IMG/VR virus record: IMGVR_UViG_3300042502_002168
Coordinates: 1 to 36,811 of that record
Length of the DNA: 36,811 nt
Origin: a virus
Direction: 5' to 3' (one strand)
The translations under genes and the position numbers were made by a program. Of this stretch, positions 20,589 to 28,532 are shown piece after piece (position 1 is the stretch's first letter; every line of letters starts with the position of its first letter). The notes under the pieces are model-generated. The model saw only the letters and a program-made list of their open reading frames with translations, did no database searches and was not told the origin of the DNA.

Positions 20589-22123
20589 AAAAACGCTCCC
20601 GCTCCCGCGTCCAGACGCTCGCCGCCTCCCGCGCCATTTCCCCCCCTGACGCGGCACCTATTCCCGGTGCCTACATGACGGGCATTGCCGCAGCCGACCA
20701 CAGCACAGCGCACGGGTACATCTATTTCCCGAACCTAACAGGCAAGACCCAGCTGCGCGACTTGACCCTTCGCGAAGCCCGGAAGCGCTCCCAGTGGGCC
20801 GCTTGGAATATCCCCCCAGCCCGGAAAGCCACCCGCGACCTCGCACGCTGGGTCGGGGCCGTGCGCATGATCCCGTCCACCACCGACGAGGCCTTCAACG
20901 ACGCAGTGCTGGAATGGTGGACAGAGACTTATTCAAAGCGCCCTGGGAATTACGACGCCTCCGGCAAGTTCACCGACAGCGGATTCCTCACAAACGCCCT
21001 CTTTTCCGTCTTTAGAGATGGCGACATGCTCGCAATTCACGGCACCGACGAAACCGGCGCCCCCATCGCCATCGCCGTCGAAAGCGCACTCATTGCCAAC
21101 CCTTCCAAAGGAGCCGTGGGAGAATGGTGCGACGGCGTGCGAGTCGGCCCTCACTACAAGCACCTTGCCTATCACGTCCGCAGCGAAGCCGATTGGCACA
21201 CCGCCGAAGGCCCCGGGCAAATCATTCAGGCCAAAGACGTCCACTTCTTTGCGAACTTCGAGACCCACTCCCCCGGACGCGGCACCCCGTCGCTCATTCA
21301 CGCCATCCGGCAGCTGCTGGAGTACAGGGAAATCGATAACGATACCCGCGCCGTTCTGAAGGCGCACGGCCTTGTCGGCTTTGCCATTGAACGAGACAGC
21401 GCCAACACCCCCAGCACCAACCAGCCAGTCAGCGGAAAACTCGTCCGAGAGAACCTTGCAGAACGCGGAACCCAAACCACCGCCACAACTGCCGCGCCCT
21501 CCAGCATCCCGCAAAACATCAATCAGGTCTTCGGGAGCGGCGAGATCATGAACATGCCCCCCGGTGCGAAGATCAAGACCATCACCGACGGACGAGACTT
21601 CCCGGCACAAGCCGCCCTCAAGCAAGACATCTATCACCAGATAGCAATGGGGCTGGGCGTCCCCGTGGAACTGCTGTTCATGCTCGACAAGTTGACCGGC
21701 CCCGGAGTCCGATTTGTGCTGCAGCAGGCGCAGGATTGGCGGGAGTATTGGCTAGACCAGCAGGTGAAGTTCCTCACGGTGGATTATGTCAGGCGCGTTG
21801 AGTGGGCCATCCGCACCAAACAGGTGCCACGGCCGAAGGATTCGAAGTGGTGGCGGCACACCGTTAACTACCCCCGCGCCGTCACCATCGATGCCGGCCG
21901 GGATGCCGCCGCCCAAGACCGCCGCCTCAAATCCGGCCTGACAAATTGGCAGACGGAATACGGCGAAGAAGGGCTCCAATGGAAACAGCAGATTCGCCAG
22001 CGCGTCATCGAACTCCGGGAAGCCCTCCAAGAGTGCCAGCGCCAAAACGTCCCGCCCCACCTTTTTTTCCAGGCCGAGCCGCCCCCGGAACCCGCGCCCG
22101 CGGCGGATCCCAACGCCCCCTGA
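20585..22123 (+). CDS. Portal protein, lambda GpB-type (512 aa)
   Basis: The dodecameric vertex protein through which DNA enters and leaves. The length (512) is near lambda gpB (533). Recognisable stretches are RDLARWVGAVRMIPSTTD, FRDGDMLAIHG, HVRSEADWHTA, VHFFANFETHSPGRGTPSLI (preceded by an AKD turn) and LGVPVELLFMLDKLTGPGVRFVL near residue 355. The C-terminal part (about 440-500) has a long helix followed by a Pro/Ala tail. It is placed between gpW-like and the S49 protease as in lambda. Confidence 0.9.
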   Translation: MKKRSRSRVQTLAASRAISPPDAAPIPGAYMTGIAAADHSTAHGYIYFPNLTGKTQLRDLTLREARKRSQWAAWNIPPARKATRDLARWVGAVRMIPSTTDEAFNDAVLEWWTETYSKRPGNYDASGKFTDSGFLTNALFSVFRDGDMLAIHGTDETGAPIAIAVESALIANPSKGAVGEWCDGVRVGPHYKHLAYHVRSEADWHTAEGPGQIIQAKDVHFFANFETHSPGRGTPSLIHAIRQLLEYREIDNDTRAVLKAHGLVGFAIERDSANTPSTNQPVSGKLVRENLAERGTQTTATTAAPSSIPQNINQVFGSGEIMNMPPGAKIKTITDGRDFPAQAALKQDIYHQIAMGLGVPVELLFMLDKLTGPGVRFVLQQAQDWREYWLDQQVKFLTVDYVRRVEWAIRTKQVPRPKDSKWWRHTVNYPRAVTIDAGRDAAAQDRRLKSGLTNWQTEYGEEGLQWKQQIRQRVIELREALQECQRQNVPPHLFFQAEPPPEPAPAADPNAP

Positions 22124-22126
22124 TCC

Positions 22127-22151
22127 GCGACCCAACGAAAACCCAAAGTTT
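22127..22151 (+). repeat. Repeated SD-less leader, copy 1 (before the protease)
   Basis: GCGACCCAACGAAAACCCAA followed by AGTTT, between the portal stop and the ATG at 22157. The same 25 bases, with one change, precede the gene at 25902. Confidence 0.75.
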
Positions 22152-22156
22152 CCAGC

Positions 22157-23029
22157 ATGCTGCCTCAAAATTCCTCCCTCGACTCCCTCCTCACCGCGGC
22201 GGGCCTCGCGTCTTACCTCCAGTTCCCGGTGGCACTGGACCACGCCGCCCTCCTCCGGGAGTATTCTGGTGGCCGCGTCCGCATTGCCGCGCCCGCGGAA
22301 GGCATGGCGGACGCCAACCGGGACACGCGCCCCGATGATCCGAACGCGCTGTACGTGGTCCGCGGCCCCACGTCCGCCATCGCCATCCAGCCCGTCTGCG
22401 GCGTCATTGTCTCCGGAGCGTCCGCCAATCAAGAAGCAACGTACGGCCTCTGGAACCTCGACCGCATCCACACCGCCGTCGCCGCCGTCGCCGCGGATCC
22501 CACCATTACCGGCCTCGTCCTCCAGCTCGACACCCCCGGCGGCTCCGTCCTCGGCCTCCGCGCCGCGGCCGATGCGCTCCTTTCCCTGCAAAATCAACGC
22601 CCCGACGTCTCCGTCCTCAGCTACGCCCAGCGCCTGAATGCATCCGCTGGCATGTATCTGGCCGCGGCCACACAAACATTTCACAGCGCCCCCGGAGCCT
22701 ACGTCGGCAGCATCGGCACCATCGCCGCCCTCACAGATTACACCGGCTTCAAGGAAAAGTTCGGCATCAACACCCGCGTCTACACCGCCGACTCCACCCT
22801 CAAGGACCTCGGCCGAGGCCCCATCACCGATGCCCATGACACCCACATGCGCGACATGGTGCAGACCTACTCTGACGAATTCAAGAGTTGGATGTCCACC
22901 CGCCGCGGCATCGACCCCTCAGCCATGCACGGCCAGGCATGGGAAGCCCGCCTTGCCCCCGCCGGCATCACAGATTCCACCGCCTTCGTCACCTTCCACC
23001 AATTCCTCGCCACCGCCCTCGGGCTTTGA
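22157..23029 (+). CDS. Head maturation protease, S49/SppA type (290 aa)
   Basis: A ClpP-fold serine protease of the SppA/lambda gpC group. It has VLQLDTPGGSVLG (121-133), the nucleophile Ser163 in NASAGMYLAAAT (161-172), the strand AYVGSIGTIAAL (181-192) and a Lys pair (Lys199/Lys201) for the catalytic dyad. It would cleave the scaffold or capsid N-terminal parts during prohead maturation. There is no separate in-frame scaffold within its C terminus as in lambda; the downstream 211-aa protein may take that role. Confidence 0.9.
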   Translation: MLPQNSSLDSLLTAAGLASYLQFPVALDHAALLREYSGGRVRIAAPAEGMADANRDTRPDDPNALYVVRGPTSAIAIQPVCGVIVSGASANQEATYGLWNLDRIHTAVAAVAADPTITGLVLQLDTPGGSVLGLRAAADALLSLQNQRPDVSVLSYAQRLNASAGMYLAAATQTFHSAPGAYVGSIGTIAALTDYTGFKEKFGINTRVYTADSTLKDLGRGPITDAHDTHMRDMVQTYSDEFKSWMSTRRGIDPSAMHGQAWEARLAPAGITDSTAFVTFHQFLATALGL

Positions 23030-23058
23030 CGCCCCCGGTGAATCCAGAAGCCAATCGC
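23021..23058 (+). repeat. TTTGACRCC element with conserved stem, copy 3
   Basis: It begins GGGCTTTGACGCCCCCGGTG and goes on through GAAGCCAATCGC. GGCTTT (23022-23027) can pair with GAAGCC (23047-23052), and CGCC with GGTG inside. Copy 4 at 28478 keeps the same pairing with CACC/GGTG, a change that improves the pair. Confidence 0.65.
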
Positions 23059-23076
23059 TATCACAACGCCCACCGC

Positions 23077-23712
23077 ATGAAACTGCACCTCCTCATCGCC
23101 CTTGCCGCTGCCCTTTTTCTGTCTGGCACCGCTCACGCCGATCCCGCTGCCGCTCCGCCGCCCCCTGGCACTACCGCGCAAACGCCGGTTCCGCCTCCCG
23201 CCCCTGCTAACGCATCCCAGACCCCTCCGCCCGCCGCCCGCAAAGAGGACGAGCCGGTGAACGTCTCCGCCCTCCAGCATGTGGCCAACTTCCTTTCCGG
23301 CCGGAAGCGCAGCGCGGACAATGCCTCCAGCCTTCAGGCTCAGGTGGACACCCTCACGCAAAACATTGCCGCTCGCGATGCCACCATCGCCCAACTCCAA
23401 GCCACCATCACCGAACAGAATGGAATGCTGGAGCAGATCAGCGCATACCTCACGGAAAGCGGCCTCAGCGATCCCGCCGCAGTCGCCGCCAATCCCGCCT
23501 CCGCCTTCAGCACTGCCGTCGGCACCGGCGTTGCCGCCGCCGTCCGAACCATCGGCGTTCCGCTCGCCAACGTCCCATCGCCCGCCGCAGCCTCCGGCTC
23601 CGGTGCGACATCCCAGCTCGACGAAATCCGTGAACAGATGGCCAACACCAAAGACCCCCTCGAACGCGGCAAACTCGCCGCCCAAGCCAAAAAACTCCGC
23701 TCCGCCAACTGA
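23077..23712 (+). CDS. Coiled-coil protein in scaffold position, with signal-peptide-like N terminus (211 aa)
   Basis: It lies between the protease and the major capsid gene, where a scaffold or decoration protein is expected. Residues 1-22 look like a Sec signal peptide (MKLHLLIALAAALFLSG, THA before DP). Then comes a Pro/Ala-rich linker (23-57), a coiled coil at about 84-125 (LQAQVDTLTQNIAARDATIA), an Ala-rich region and a charged helix (LDEIREQMANTKDPLERGKL). The C-terminal half fits a scaffold. An export signal on a head-assembly protein is strange; the start ATG 23077 is the only good one after the conserved leader. Confidence 0.7.
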   Translation: MKLHLLIALAAALFLSGTAHADPAAAPPPPGTTAQTPVPPPAPANASQTPPPAARKEDEPVNVSALQHVANFLSGRKRSADNASSLQAQVDTLTQNIAARDATIAQLQATITEQNGMLEQISAYLTESGLSDPAAVAANPASAFSTAVGTGVAAAVRTIGVPLANVPSPAAASGSGATSQLDEIREQMANTKDPLERGKLAAQAKKLRSAN

Positions 23713-23751
23713 TCCTTCGCCCGTTCTCGCCACCTCTGACCACCTGACACA

Positions 23752-24957
23752 ATGCCAATTCTCAGCTCTACCGAAATCCTCCTCGATGTCATCGACGCCT
23801 TTGCCAAAAGCGTCCCCATCGCCAATCAGTTCTCTCGGAACTTCAAAGACGGCCCCATCAAGTACAACAAACAGTACCTCGGCCACATCTCCGGGATTCC
23901 GATCGTGGAAGACGTGACTAGCACGTATGCAGTCACCGGCAACTCTGCGCGGAACCTTCTCACTGACGTCCCCGTGACCGTTGACCAACGGAAAGGCGCA
24001 CGGATCTCGATGTCCAATCTGTTCGCGATTCAGGACGACAAGAACGAGTACGACAAAGTTATCCGCAATGCCGCCTATGCGGTCGGCAAGGCCTTCACCG
24101 ACAACCTTCTTGCCGCCGCTGTCTCTCAGAACTTCAGCAACTCACTGACGTATCTGGCCGCTGACAGTGATGCTGATATGCTCATTGCCGCGTGCGCACA
24201 GCTCAACACGCAAGGTGCCGACCGCATGGGCCGGACCATGATCGTGAACACCGCGGTTGCGAATGCTCTCTCCGCCGACTCCCGCCTCACCTCCCGTGAT
24301 TTTGCTGGTCAGCAACAGGGGGAAGACGGATACCGCAGCTGGCGTTCCACCAACGGCTTCGCCCTCATCCAGGAGTATCCGGACATGCCGAACGGAAACG
24401 GCACCTCCGTTACGGGCGGGGCTATTACCGCCGCGACCAATATCTACGCGAAGACCGCGCACGGCTTCCAAACCGGCCAGCGCGTGATTCTCAACTCCCT
24501 CACCAACGGAGCTGGCCTTACTGCCAACAATTACTACTTCTTCAGCCGCATCGGCGCAGACAGCGGTTACCTGTGCAGCACGCTGGCCAACGCAATCGCT
24601 GGCACGGCCATCGACGTCACTACGGATGCCAGCTCCGTCGTCCTCACCGCCGCCGATAACGTGTCCGCCTTCGCGACCGATTCCCGGGGCATCGTCTTCG
24701 TGGCCGGTCCTGAAGACCACGCCGAGCAAGATGCCATGATGGCAGCCATGGGCATCCCCCGCATTCTCGCGTTCGACACGGTGCAGGATCCCAACTCCCT
24801 CATCACCATGTCGGCCGTGAAGTTCCAAGACCCGAACACCGGCGACCTGACATTTATGCCTCTTCTGCTGTGGGGCAAAGTGGCGGGCCGCCAAGGCGGG
24901 GTCAACCCAATCGGGTACGCGACGGATAACGGAGGCCTCCTGATCCGCACCGCGTAA
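23752..24957 (+). CDS. Major capsid protein, HK97 fold (401 aa)
   Basis: The main head protein. Its position, length and mix of features fit HK97-fold capsids: an N-terminal helix (STEILLDVIDAFAKSVP), an E-loop-like beta region (FKDGPIKYNKQYLGHISGIP), the spine/P-domain part RMGRTMIVNTAVANAL (158-173) and a C-terminal beta-rich end. Residues about 221-302 look like an inserted beta domain (TAATNIYAKTAHGFQTGQRV, then AGLTANNYYFFSRI and AGTAIDVTT) of a type usually seen in tail proteins. It has no Shine-Dalgarno; the start context is CTGACACAATG. Confidence 0.85.
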   Translation: MPILSSTEILLDVIDAFAKSVPIANQFSRNFKDGPIKYNKQYLGHISGIPIVEDVTSTYAVTGNSARNLLTDVPVTVDQRKGARISMSNLFAIQDDKNEYDKVIRNAAYAVGKAFTDNLLAAAVSQNFSNSLTYLAADSDADMLIAACAQLNTQGADRMGRTMIVNTAVANALSADSRLTSRDFAGQQQGEDGYRSWRSTNGFALIQEYPDMPNGNGTSVTGGAITAATNIYAKTAHGFQTGQRVILNSLTNGAGLTANNYYFFSRIGADSGYLCSTLANAIAGTAIDVTTDASSVVLTAADNVSAFATDSRGIVFVAGPEDHAEQDAMMAAMGIPRILAFDTVQDPNSLITMSAVKFQDPNTGDLTFMPLLLWGKVAGRQGGVNPIGYATDNGGLLIRTA

Positions 24958-24989
24958 TCGTCTCCACGCCAACCGCACCACACAACACC

Positions 24990-25394
24990 ATGCGTCTCAT
25001 CGTTGTCATCGGTTACCTTGAGGAATCTCGCTCCTCGAAGCCCATCGGCGTGTACGCTGGGCGTTCGTCTGACGAAGCGGAAAAAGCCATGGAGGACAGT
25101 CAGGCGGTTCTCTTCGAAATCATCCGCAACCCCATTACGGTGCGGAAACGTCGCAAGACCCCGCTTCCTAGCCGACCACCAGCGCCTGACACCCCGCCAA
25201 CCGTCAAGGAATCCTTGCCAGTTGCCCCGGAACCCGTCAGCGCCCCAGCCCCCGTGGCTGAAGCGCTGGATGCCGACGCTGAGGCCGCCGCCAACGAAGA
25301 CACCGCCGCCAACGAAGACACCGCCCCACCAGAACCGCCCCCGGCTCCTGCCCCTACCGGCAGCATTTCCGGGAAGTCCAAGAAAGCGGCCTGA
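24990..25394 (+). CDS. Small acidic/proline-rich head protein (134 aa)
   Basis: Residues 1-52 form a small alpha/beta domain (RLIVVIGYLEESRS, SSDEAEKAMEDSQAVLFEII); from 60 on it is a low-complexity Pro/Ala/Glu tail with a perfect two-fold repeat NEDTAANEDTA, from an 18-bp tandem DNA repeat at 25290-25325. It lies just after the capsid gene and before a strong hairpin terminator, so it may be made in large amounts with the capsid. It could be a minor head or completion protein. The family is unknown. Confidence 0.6.
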   Translation: MRLIVVIGYLEESRSSKPIGVYAGRSSDEAEKAMEDSQAVLFEIIRNPITVRKRRKTPLPSRPPAPDTPPTVKESLPVAPEPVSAPAPVAEALDADAEAAANEDTAANEDTAPPEPPPAPAPTGSISGKSKKAA

Positions 25395-25415
25395 TCCCTC
25401 TCCCGCACGCAAAGA

Positions 25416-25460
25416 GCGCCCCGGCACCCGGTCTTGTCCGGGCCGGGGCGTTCCCTTTTT
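25416..25460 (+). terminator. Hairpin terminator inside the late operon
   Basis: GCGCCCCGG (25416-25424) pairs with CCGGGGCG (25443-25450), an inner CCCGG/CCGGG pair extends the stem, and TTCCCTTTTT follows. It stands 12 bases before the next ATG (25473). It may let only part of the polymerases pass, lowering expression after the capsid genes. Confidence 0.8.
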
Positions 25461-25472
25461 CAGCCCATCATC

Positions 25473-25871
25473 ATGAGCCTCGCCAACAAAGTCTTCGGCT
25501 TCCTCCACACGCAGACCGCCCGCACCTTCGGTGAAGGGTCCTATCTGTTTTTCCCTGCCACCCGTGGCGGCACCACCTACAGCATCGTCCTCCCCTGCAC
25601 CGCCGCCGCCAACCGGGGCCGCGCCAATGCAGCCATGGGCCTGCTCACAATGCCAGCCGACACCCGCACCTTCCACATCGCCGCGGTCGGCCTCCCGTTC
25701 GAGCCCCGCCCGGAGGACATCATCCTGTACGGCCCCGCCGTCCGAGATCCCGCCAACCCCGGAGCTTACATGGCAGATCCCGCCAACCCGCCGAAAAAGT
25801 ACAGGATCACCACCGCCGACAAAGCCACCTTCCACCAGCACTGGCGGATTGAGGCCGAAGTCCACGCCTGA
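25473..25871 (+). CDS. Head-tail joining protein, probable (132 aa)
   Basis: A 132-residue beta-rich protein (YLFFPATRGGTTYSIVLP, TFHIAAVGLPFEPRPEDII, YRITTADKATFH) directly after the capsid genes, where head-completion/stopper proteins occur. The start is ATG 25473, just after the hairpin terminator. Assignment is by position and fold-like pattern only. Confidence 0.55.
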   Translation: MSLANKVFGFLHTQTARTFGEGSYLFFPATRGGTTYSIVLPCTAAANRGRANAAMGLLTMPADTRTFHIAAVGLPFEPRPEDIILYGPAVRDPANPGAYMADPANPPKKYRITTADKATFHQHWRIEAEVHA

Positions 25872-25876
25872 TTCAG

Positions 25877-25901
25877 CGACCCAACGAAAACCCAAGGTTT
25901 T
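25877..25901 (+). repeat. Repeated SD-less leader, copy 2
   Basis: GCGACCCAACGAAAACCCAA followed by GGTTT, then T and the ATG at 25902. It differs from the copy at 22127 by one base, and AAAACC can pair with GGTTTT right before the start codon. Confidence 0.75.
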
Positions 25902-26657
25902 ATGGACTCCCCCAACATAATTCTTGAAATGGGCACCGATTCCCTCGGCCCCGCCTTCCGTATCTGGCAGGATCACCAGCAGCGCGTCCGCGGGAAGCAG
26001 CTCAGCGACGTCATCCGCACCGCCATGCGGTTCTGGGTCTCCTTCGCCATGGCGGAGATTGAGGCCAAGATTCCCAGCAGCGGGGCCAAAATCGCCGCCG
26101 ACCTCATGCGCCCCAGCCGCGTGGGATGGCGCACCCGGAACCTTGCCCGCACGAAAAAGCGCGGCTCCGCCTCCCTAGCCAACCGCTACCGGGACACCAT
26201 CGCCGCCAGAATCGTGTTCTTCCTGAATTACAAACAGGCCCGCCTCAAAGCCGCCTTCGGAGACGACGCCGGAGCTTACGGAGCCGTCGCCAAATTTGTC
26301 AGCGCCCGTCGCTACAGCGCCAAACACCACAAAGTCAGCGGCTTCGTCCCCGCCATGATCGAGTTTTCGAAGTACCGTTCCGGAGCCATCCGCAACGCCT
26401 CCGGCCCCCGATACCGCAACAGCCCTGGCAGCTACGCCCAGACCCTCGATGGGAACGCCGCCGAAGCCGTCGTGGCCGCATGGCCAAAGGCCACCCAACG
26501 CCCCGGACGCCCCGCCCCACTTGGCCTCGCCCGCATGGTCCCCGGCGCGTTCGAAGCCAAGGAAAACGACCTCTCCCGCCTCTTCCTCGGCTTCGTCACC
26601 AAGGACGGCCTCCTCTGGGGCGGGGCCAAAGCCGCCGGATTCAAAGTCGCCGCCTGA
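25902..26657 (+). CDS. Head-tail/neck protein, probable (251 aa)
   Basis: A 251-residue basic protein. The N-terminal part has a long helix (HQQRVRGKQLSDVIRTAM, RFWVSFAMAEIEAKIPSS), the middle is Arg/Lys-rich (RTRNLARTKKRGSASLANRY), and the C terminus is mixed. Its place after the joining protein and before the tail terminator suggests a neck or minor tail protein, similar in role to HK97 gp10 or lambda gpZ. No family is recognised with certainty. Confidence 0.55.
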   Translation: MDSPNIILEMGTDSLGPAFRIWQDHQQRVRGKQLSDVIRTAMRFWVSFAMAEIEAKIPSSGAKIAADLMRPSRVGWRTRNLARTKKRGSASLANRYRDTIAARIVFFLNYKQARLKAAFGDDAGAYGAVAKFVSARRYSAKHHKVSGFVPAMIEFSKYRSGAIRNASGPRYRNSPGSYAQTLDGNAAEAVVAAWPKATQRPGRPAPLGLARMVPGAFEAKENDLSRLFLGFVTKDGLLWGGAKAAGFKVAA

Positions 26658-26665
26658 CACATCCC

Positions 26666-27223
26666 ATGCCCGCCCCCTATTACTCACTCCCGTTTCCTCC
26701 GGAAGATCAGATCCTCGCCCAGATGGAAGCCCTCCTCCGCGAGGGCCTCCCGCCCGCGCTGGACGGAACCAACTGGACGGGGGAACTCTGCCCCTCCGGC
26801 CATTGGCTCATGCCGCAGGGAGCCCGCGTTTTCCGCGGAGACAGCCCAGCCGAGATCCAGACCCCCTGCGTCATCCTGTATTTCATGCGGGACACCGAGC
26901 CATTGCTAGTCACCCACCAGCATCACTGGCGACTGGCTCCATCCATCTCCGTCATCTGGAACCGCGACCTCACCACGCAGGAAACCGACCAGATCCGGTT
27001 TTGCCTGTTGGCGTTGTTTACTCAGGACATGATCGACCCCGTGCCAGAAGGGCAGCGCAGCGTTCACGACCGCCTCTCCCTCGACCCCACCGACGACACC
27101 CCAGGCCTCCGCGTGTTCGACGTCCGCAACGTCCAGTGCGCCCTCGACCGATCCAATGCCGGACACCCTGAGTTTGTCCTCACGTTTGAGGCGCTCTGCA
27201 TGGCTCTCCAGCTCACCGATTAA
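26666..27223 (+). CDS. Tail terminator/tail completion protein, probable (185 aa)
   Basis: A 185-residue alpha/beta protein just before the tail-tube gene, the position of lambda gpU. It begins with a helix (EDQILAQMEALLREGLP), followed by strands (PCVILYFMR, HHWRLAPSISVIWNR) and a C-terminal LTFEALCMALQL strand/helix. Tail terminators cap the tube and join it to the head. Assignment rests on position and layout. Start ATG 26666 has no Shine-Dalgarno. Confidence 0.55.
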   Translation: MPAPYYSLPFPPEDQILAQMEALLREGLPPALDGTNWTGELCPSGHWLMPQGARVFRGDSPAEIQTPCVILYFMRDTEPLLVTHQHHWRLAPSISVIWNRDLTTQETDQIRFCLLALFTQDMIDPVPEGQRSVHDRLSLDPTDDTPGLRVFDVRNVQCALDRSNAGHPEFVLTFEALCMALQLTD

Positions 27224-27229
27224 CCCACT

Positions 27230-28486
27230 ATGCCCGCCGCCTCCTTCGACGCCTCCGCAGCCGCCGCCAGCGCCATCCTTGTCCACACAATGGAGGCGTT
27301 GGATCCTGCCGTCTTTGAAACCCTCCAGGCGGAGGATGCGCTTCTGGTTCAATCGTGCCAGCGCAGCGGCTCAAGCCAGCGGATTGAGGAGACGGACAGT
27401 GCGGGAAACCTCGTCCTCTCCATCCATTACGACCAGAGGTTGGTGTACTCCATCCAAGCGGACGTTCTGGAGTGGGACGGGCTGGCGGATTACCACCCGG
27501 GCCGCGCTTTGAGTGCCCGGGCTTTGGACTTCGTGAACGGGACGCAGGCGATGCAGTTCGAGGACTCTGGGACGCTCGTCTATGTCAGCCCGCAGCAGAC
27601 GGCGGGCGCCGGCCAACTCCCCAGCATCGCCTTTCAGGTTGAGCGGCTGTTCGCCGACCTCGACACCGCCGCCTATCCGACCGGCACGGCGTCCAGCTTC
27701 ACCTATCTGGCAACGCAAGCCGTGGCGGAACTGCCAGCAAGCGCCACCGACGCCCTCCTTGCAGCCGTGTTCTTCGGGACGTCGATCAGCGGCGACCTCA
27801 CGGCGACGCTGTACAACGGCGACCCCGCGAGCGGGGGAACCGCCGTCTCCTCGGCTATTGTGTGCGACCCGTGGACGGCAGCCGCGCCCATCGTCTCCGG
27901 TGGCGATACCAGCCTCATCACGTCAAGCGAGATCACGTTCCCATCCACGGGCAACTCCCGCACCGTCACGCACGTCAGGTTCAAGCGAGGGGCCTCGCTG
28001 GTTGCGTTGGATGTTGCGCTGGGGGCAACACTTACCCTGGCAGCCAACCACGCGCTGCGGGCGGATGCGGGCGATTTCTCGGCGCAGCTTGAGTGGCCGT
28101 ATGGCCTGAGCGGTGGGACCACTCCCGCGGAGCTGGCGCTTCGCTACCTGTTCGCCGATCCAACCGCCGACCTCGTCGGGGATGCCACCGAAGTCACCAT
28201 TTCGTGCTACCCTGCCACAATCGTCGGCTCCGAACCGCTGGACGTGTTCCGCGTCTCCCGCGACTCCTCCACATGGGATCCGGTCGGAGATTCGATGTCG
28301 AACGGCACCACGCTTACGGGGACCAACATCGCCCCCGCCGGCGGCTGGGCCGTCCAGACCATTGTGGCGAGCATCGACGGCGTCGGGACGTGGTTTATTC
28401 GCCGGGAGCGGCTGATTTCCGTCGGGGCGGGGCAGCCTGTCACCATCGCAACGGGCATCCTCACCGCCGATCTAAACGGGCTTTGA
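27230..28486 (+). CDS. Major tail tube protein with C-terminal extension (418 aa)
   Basis: The probable tail tube subunit. Residues 1-160 share layout with the next gene's product: the start MPAASFDxSAAAASAI followed by HTM, then an RIE...AGN/AGL segment and matching Gly/Pro turns. After about residue 175 an added beta-rich region follows (ATLYNGDPASGG, VTHVRFKRGASLVALDVALG, ISCYPATIVGSEPLDVFRV), like the Ig-like decorations of other tail tubes. The family cannot be fixed from sequence alone. The stop codon lies within element copy 4. Confidence 0.65.
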   Translation: MPAASFDASAAAASAILVHTMEALDPAVFETLQAEDALLVQSCQRSGSSQRIEETDSAGNLVLSIHYDQRLVYSIQADVLEWDGLADYHPGRALSARALDFVNGTQAMQFEDSGTLVYVSPQQTAGAGQLPSIAFQVERLFADLDTAAYPTGTASSFTYLATQAVAELPASATDALLAAVFFGTSISGDLTATLYNGDPASGGTAVSSAIVCDPWTAAAPIVSGGDTSLITSSEITFPSTGNSRTVTHVRFKRGASLVALDVALGATLTLAANHALRADAGDFSAQLEWPYGLSGGTTPAELALRYLFADPTADLVGDATEVTISCYPATIVGSEPLDVFRVSRDSSTWDPVGDSMSNGTTLTGTNIAPAGGWAVQTIVASIDGVGTWFIRRERLISVGAGQPVTIATGILTADLNGL

Positions 28487-28514
28487 CACCTCCGGTGAAT
28501 ATTGAAGCCAACCC
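28478..28514 (+). repeat. TTTGACRCC element with conserved stem, copy 4
   Basis: It begins GGGCTTTGACACCTCCGGTG and runs through GAAGCCAACCCG. GGCTTT pairs with GAAGCC and CACC with GGTG. It covers the stop codon of the 418-aa gene (TGA 28484-28486) and leads into the ATG at 28533. Confidence 0.65.
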
Positions 28515-28532
28515 GCCACCGCCTTTCTTCCT

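Noticed and set aside
25290-25325. CRISPR-like or satellite repeat
   Set aside because: Only two 18-bp units, in frame inside a gene, giving a NEDTAA repeat; a small coding expansion. No CRISPR array was seen anywhere.
28478-28514. TTGACA at 28483 as a late promoter
   Set aside because: There is no -10 at a proper distance, and the same element elsewhere reads TTGACG; better explained as the repeated stop/leader element.
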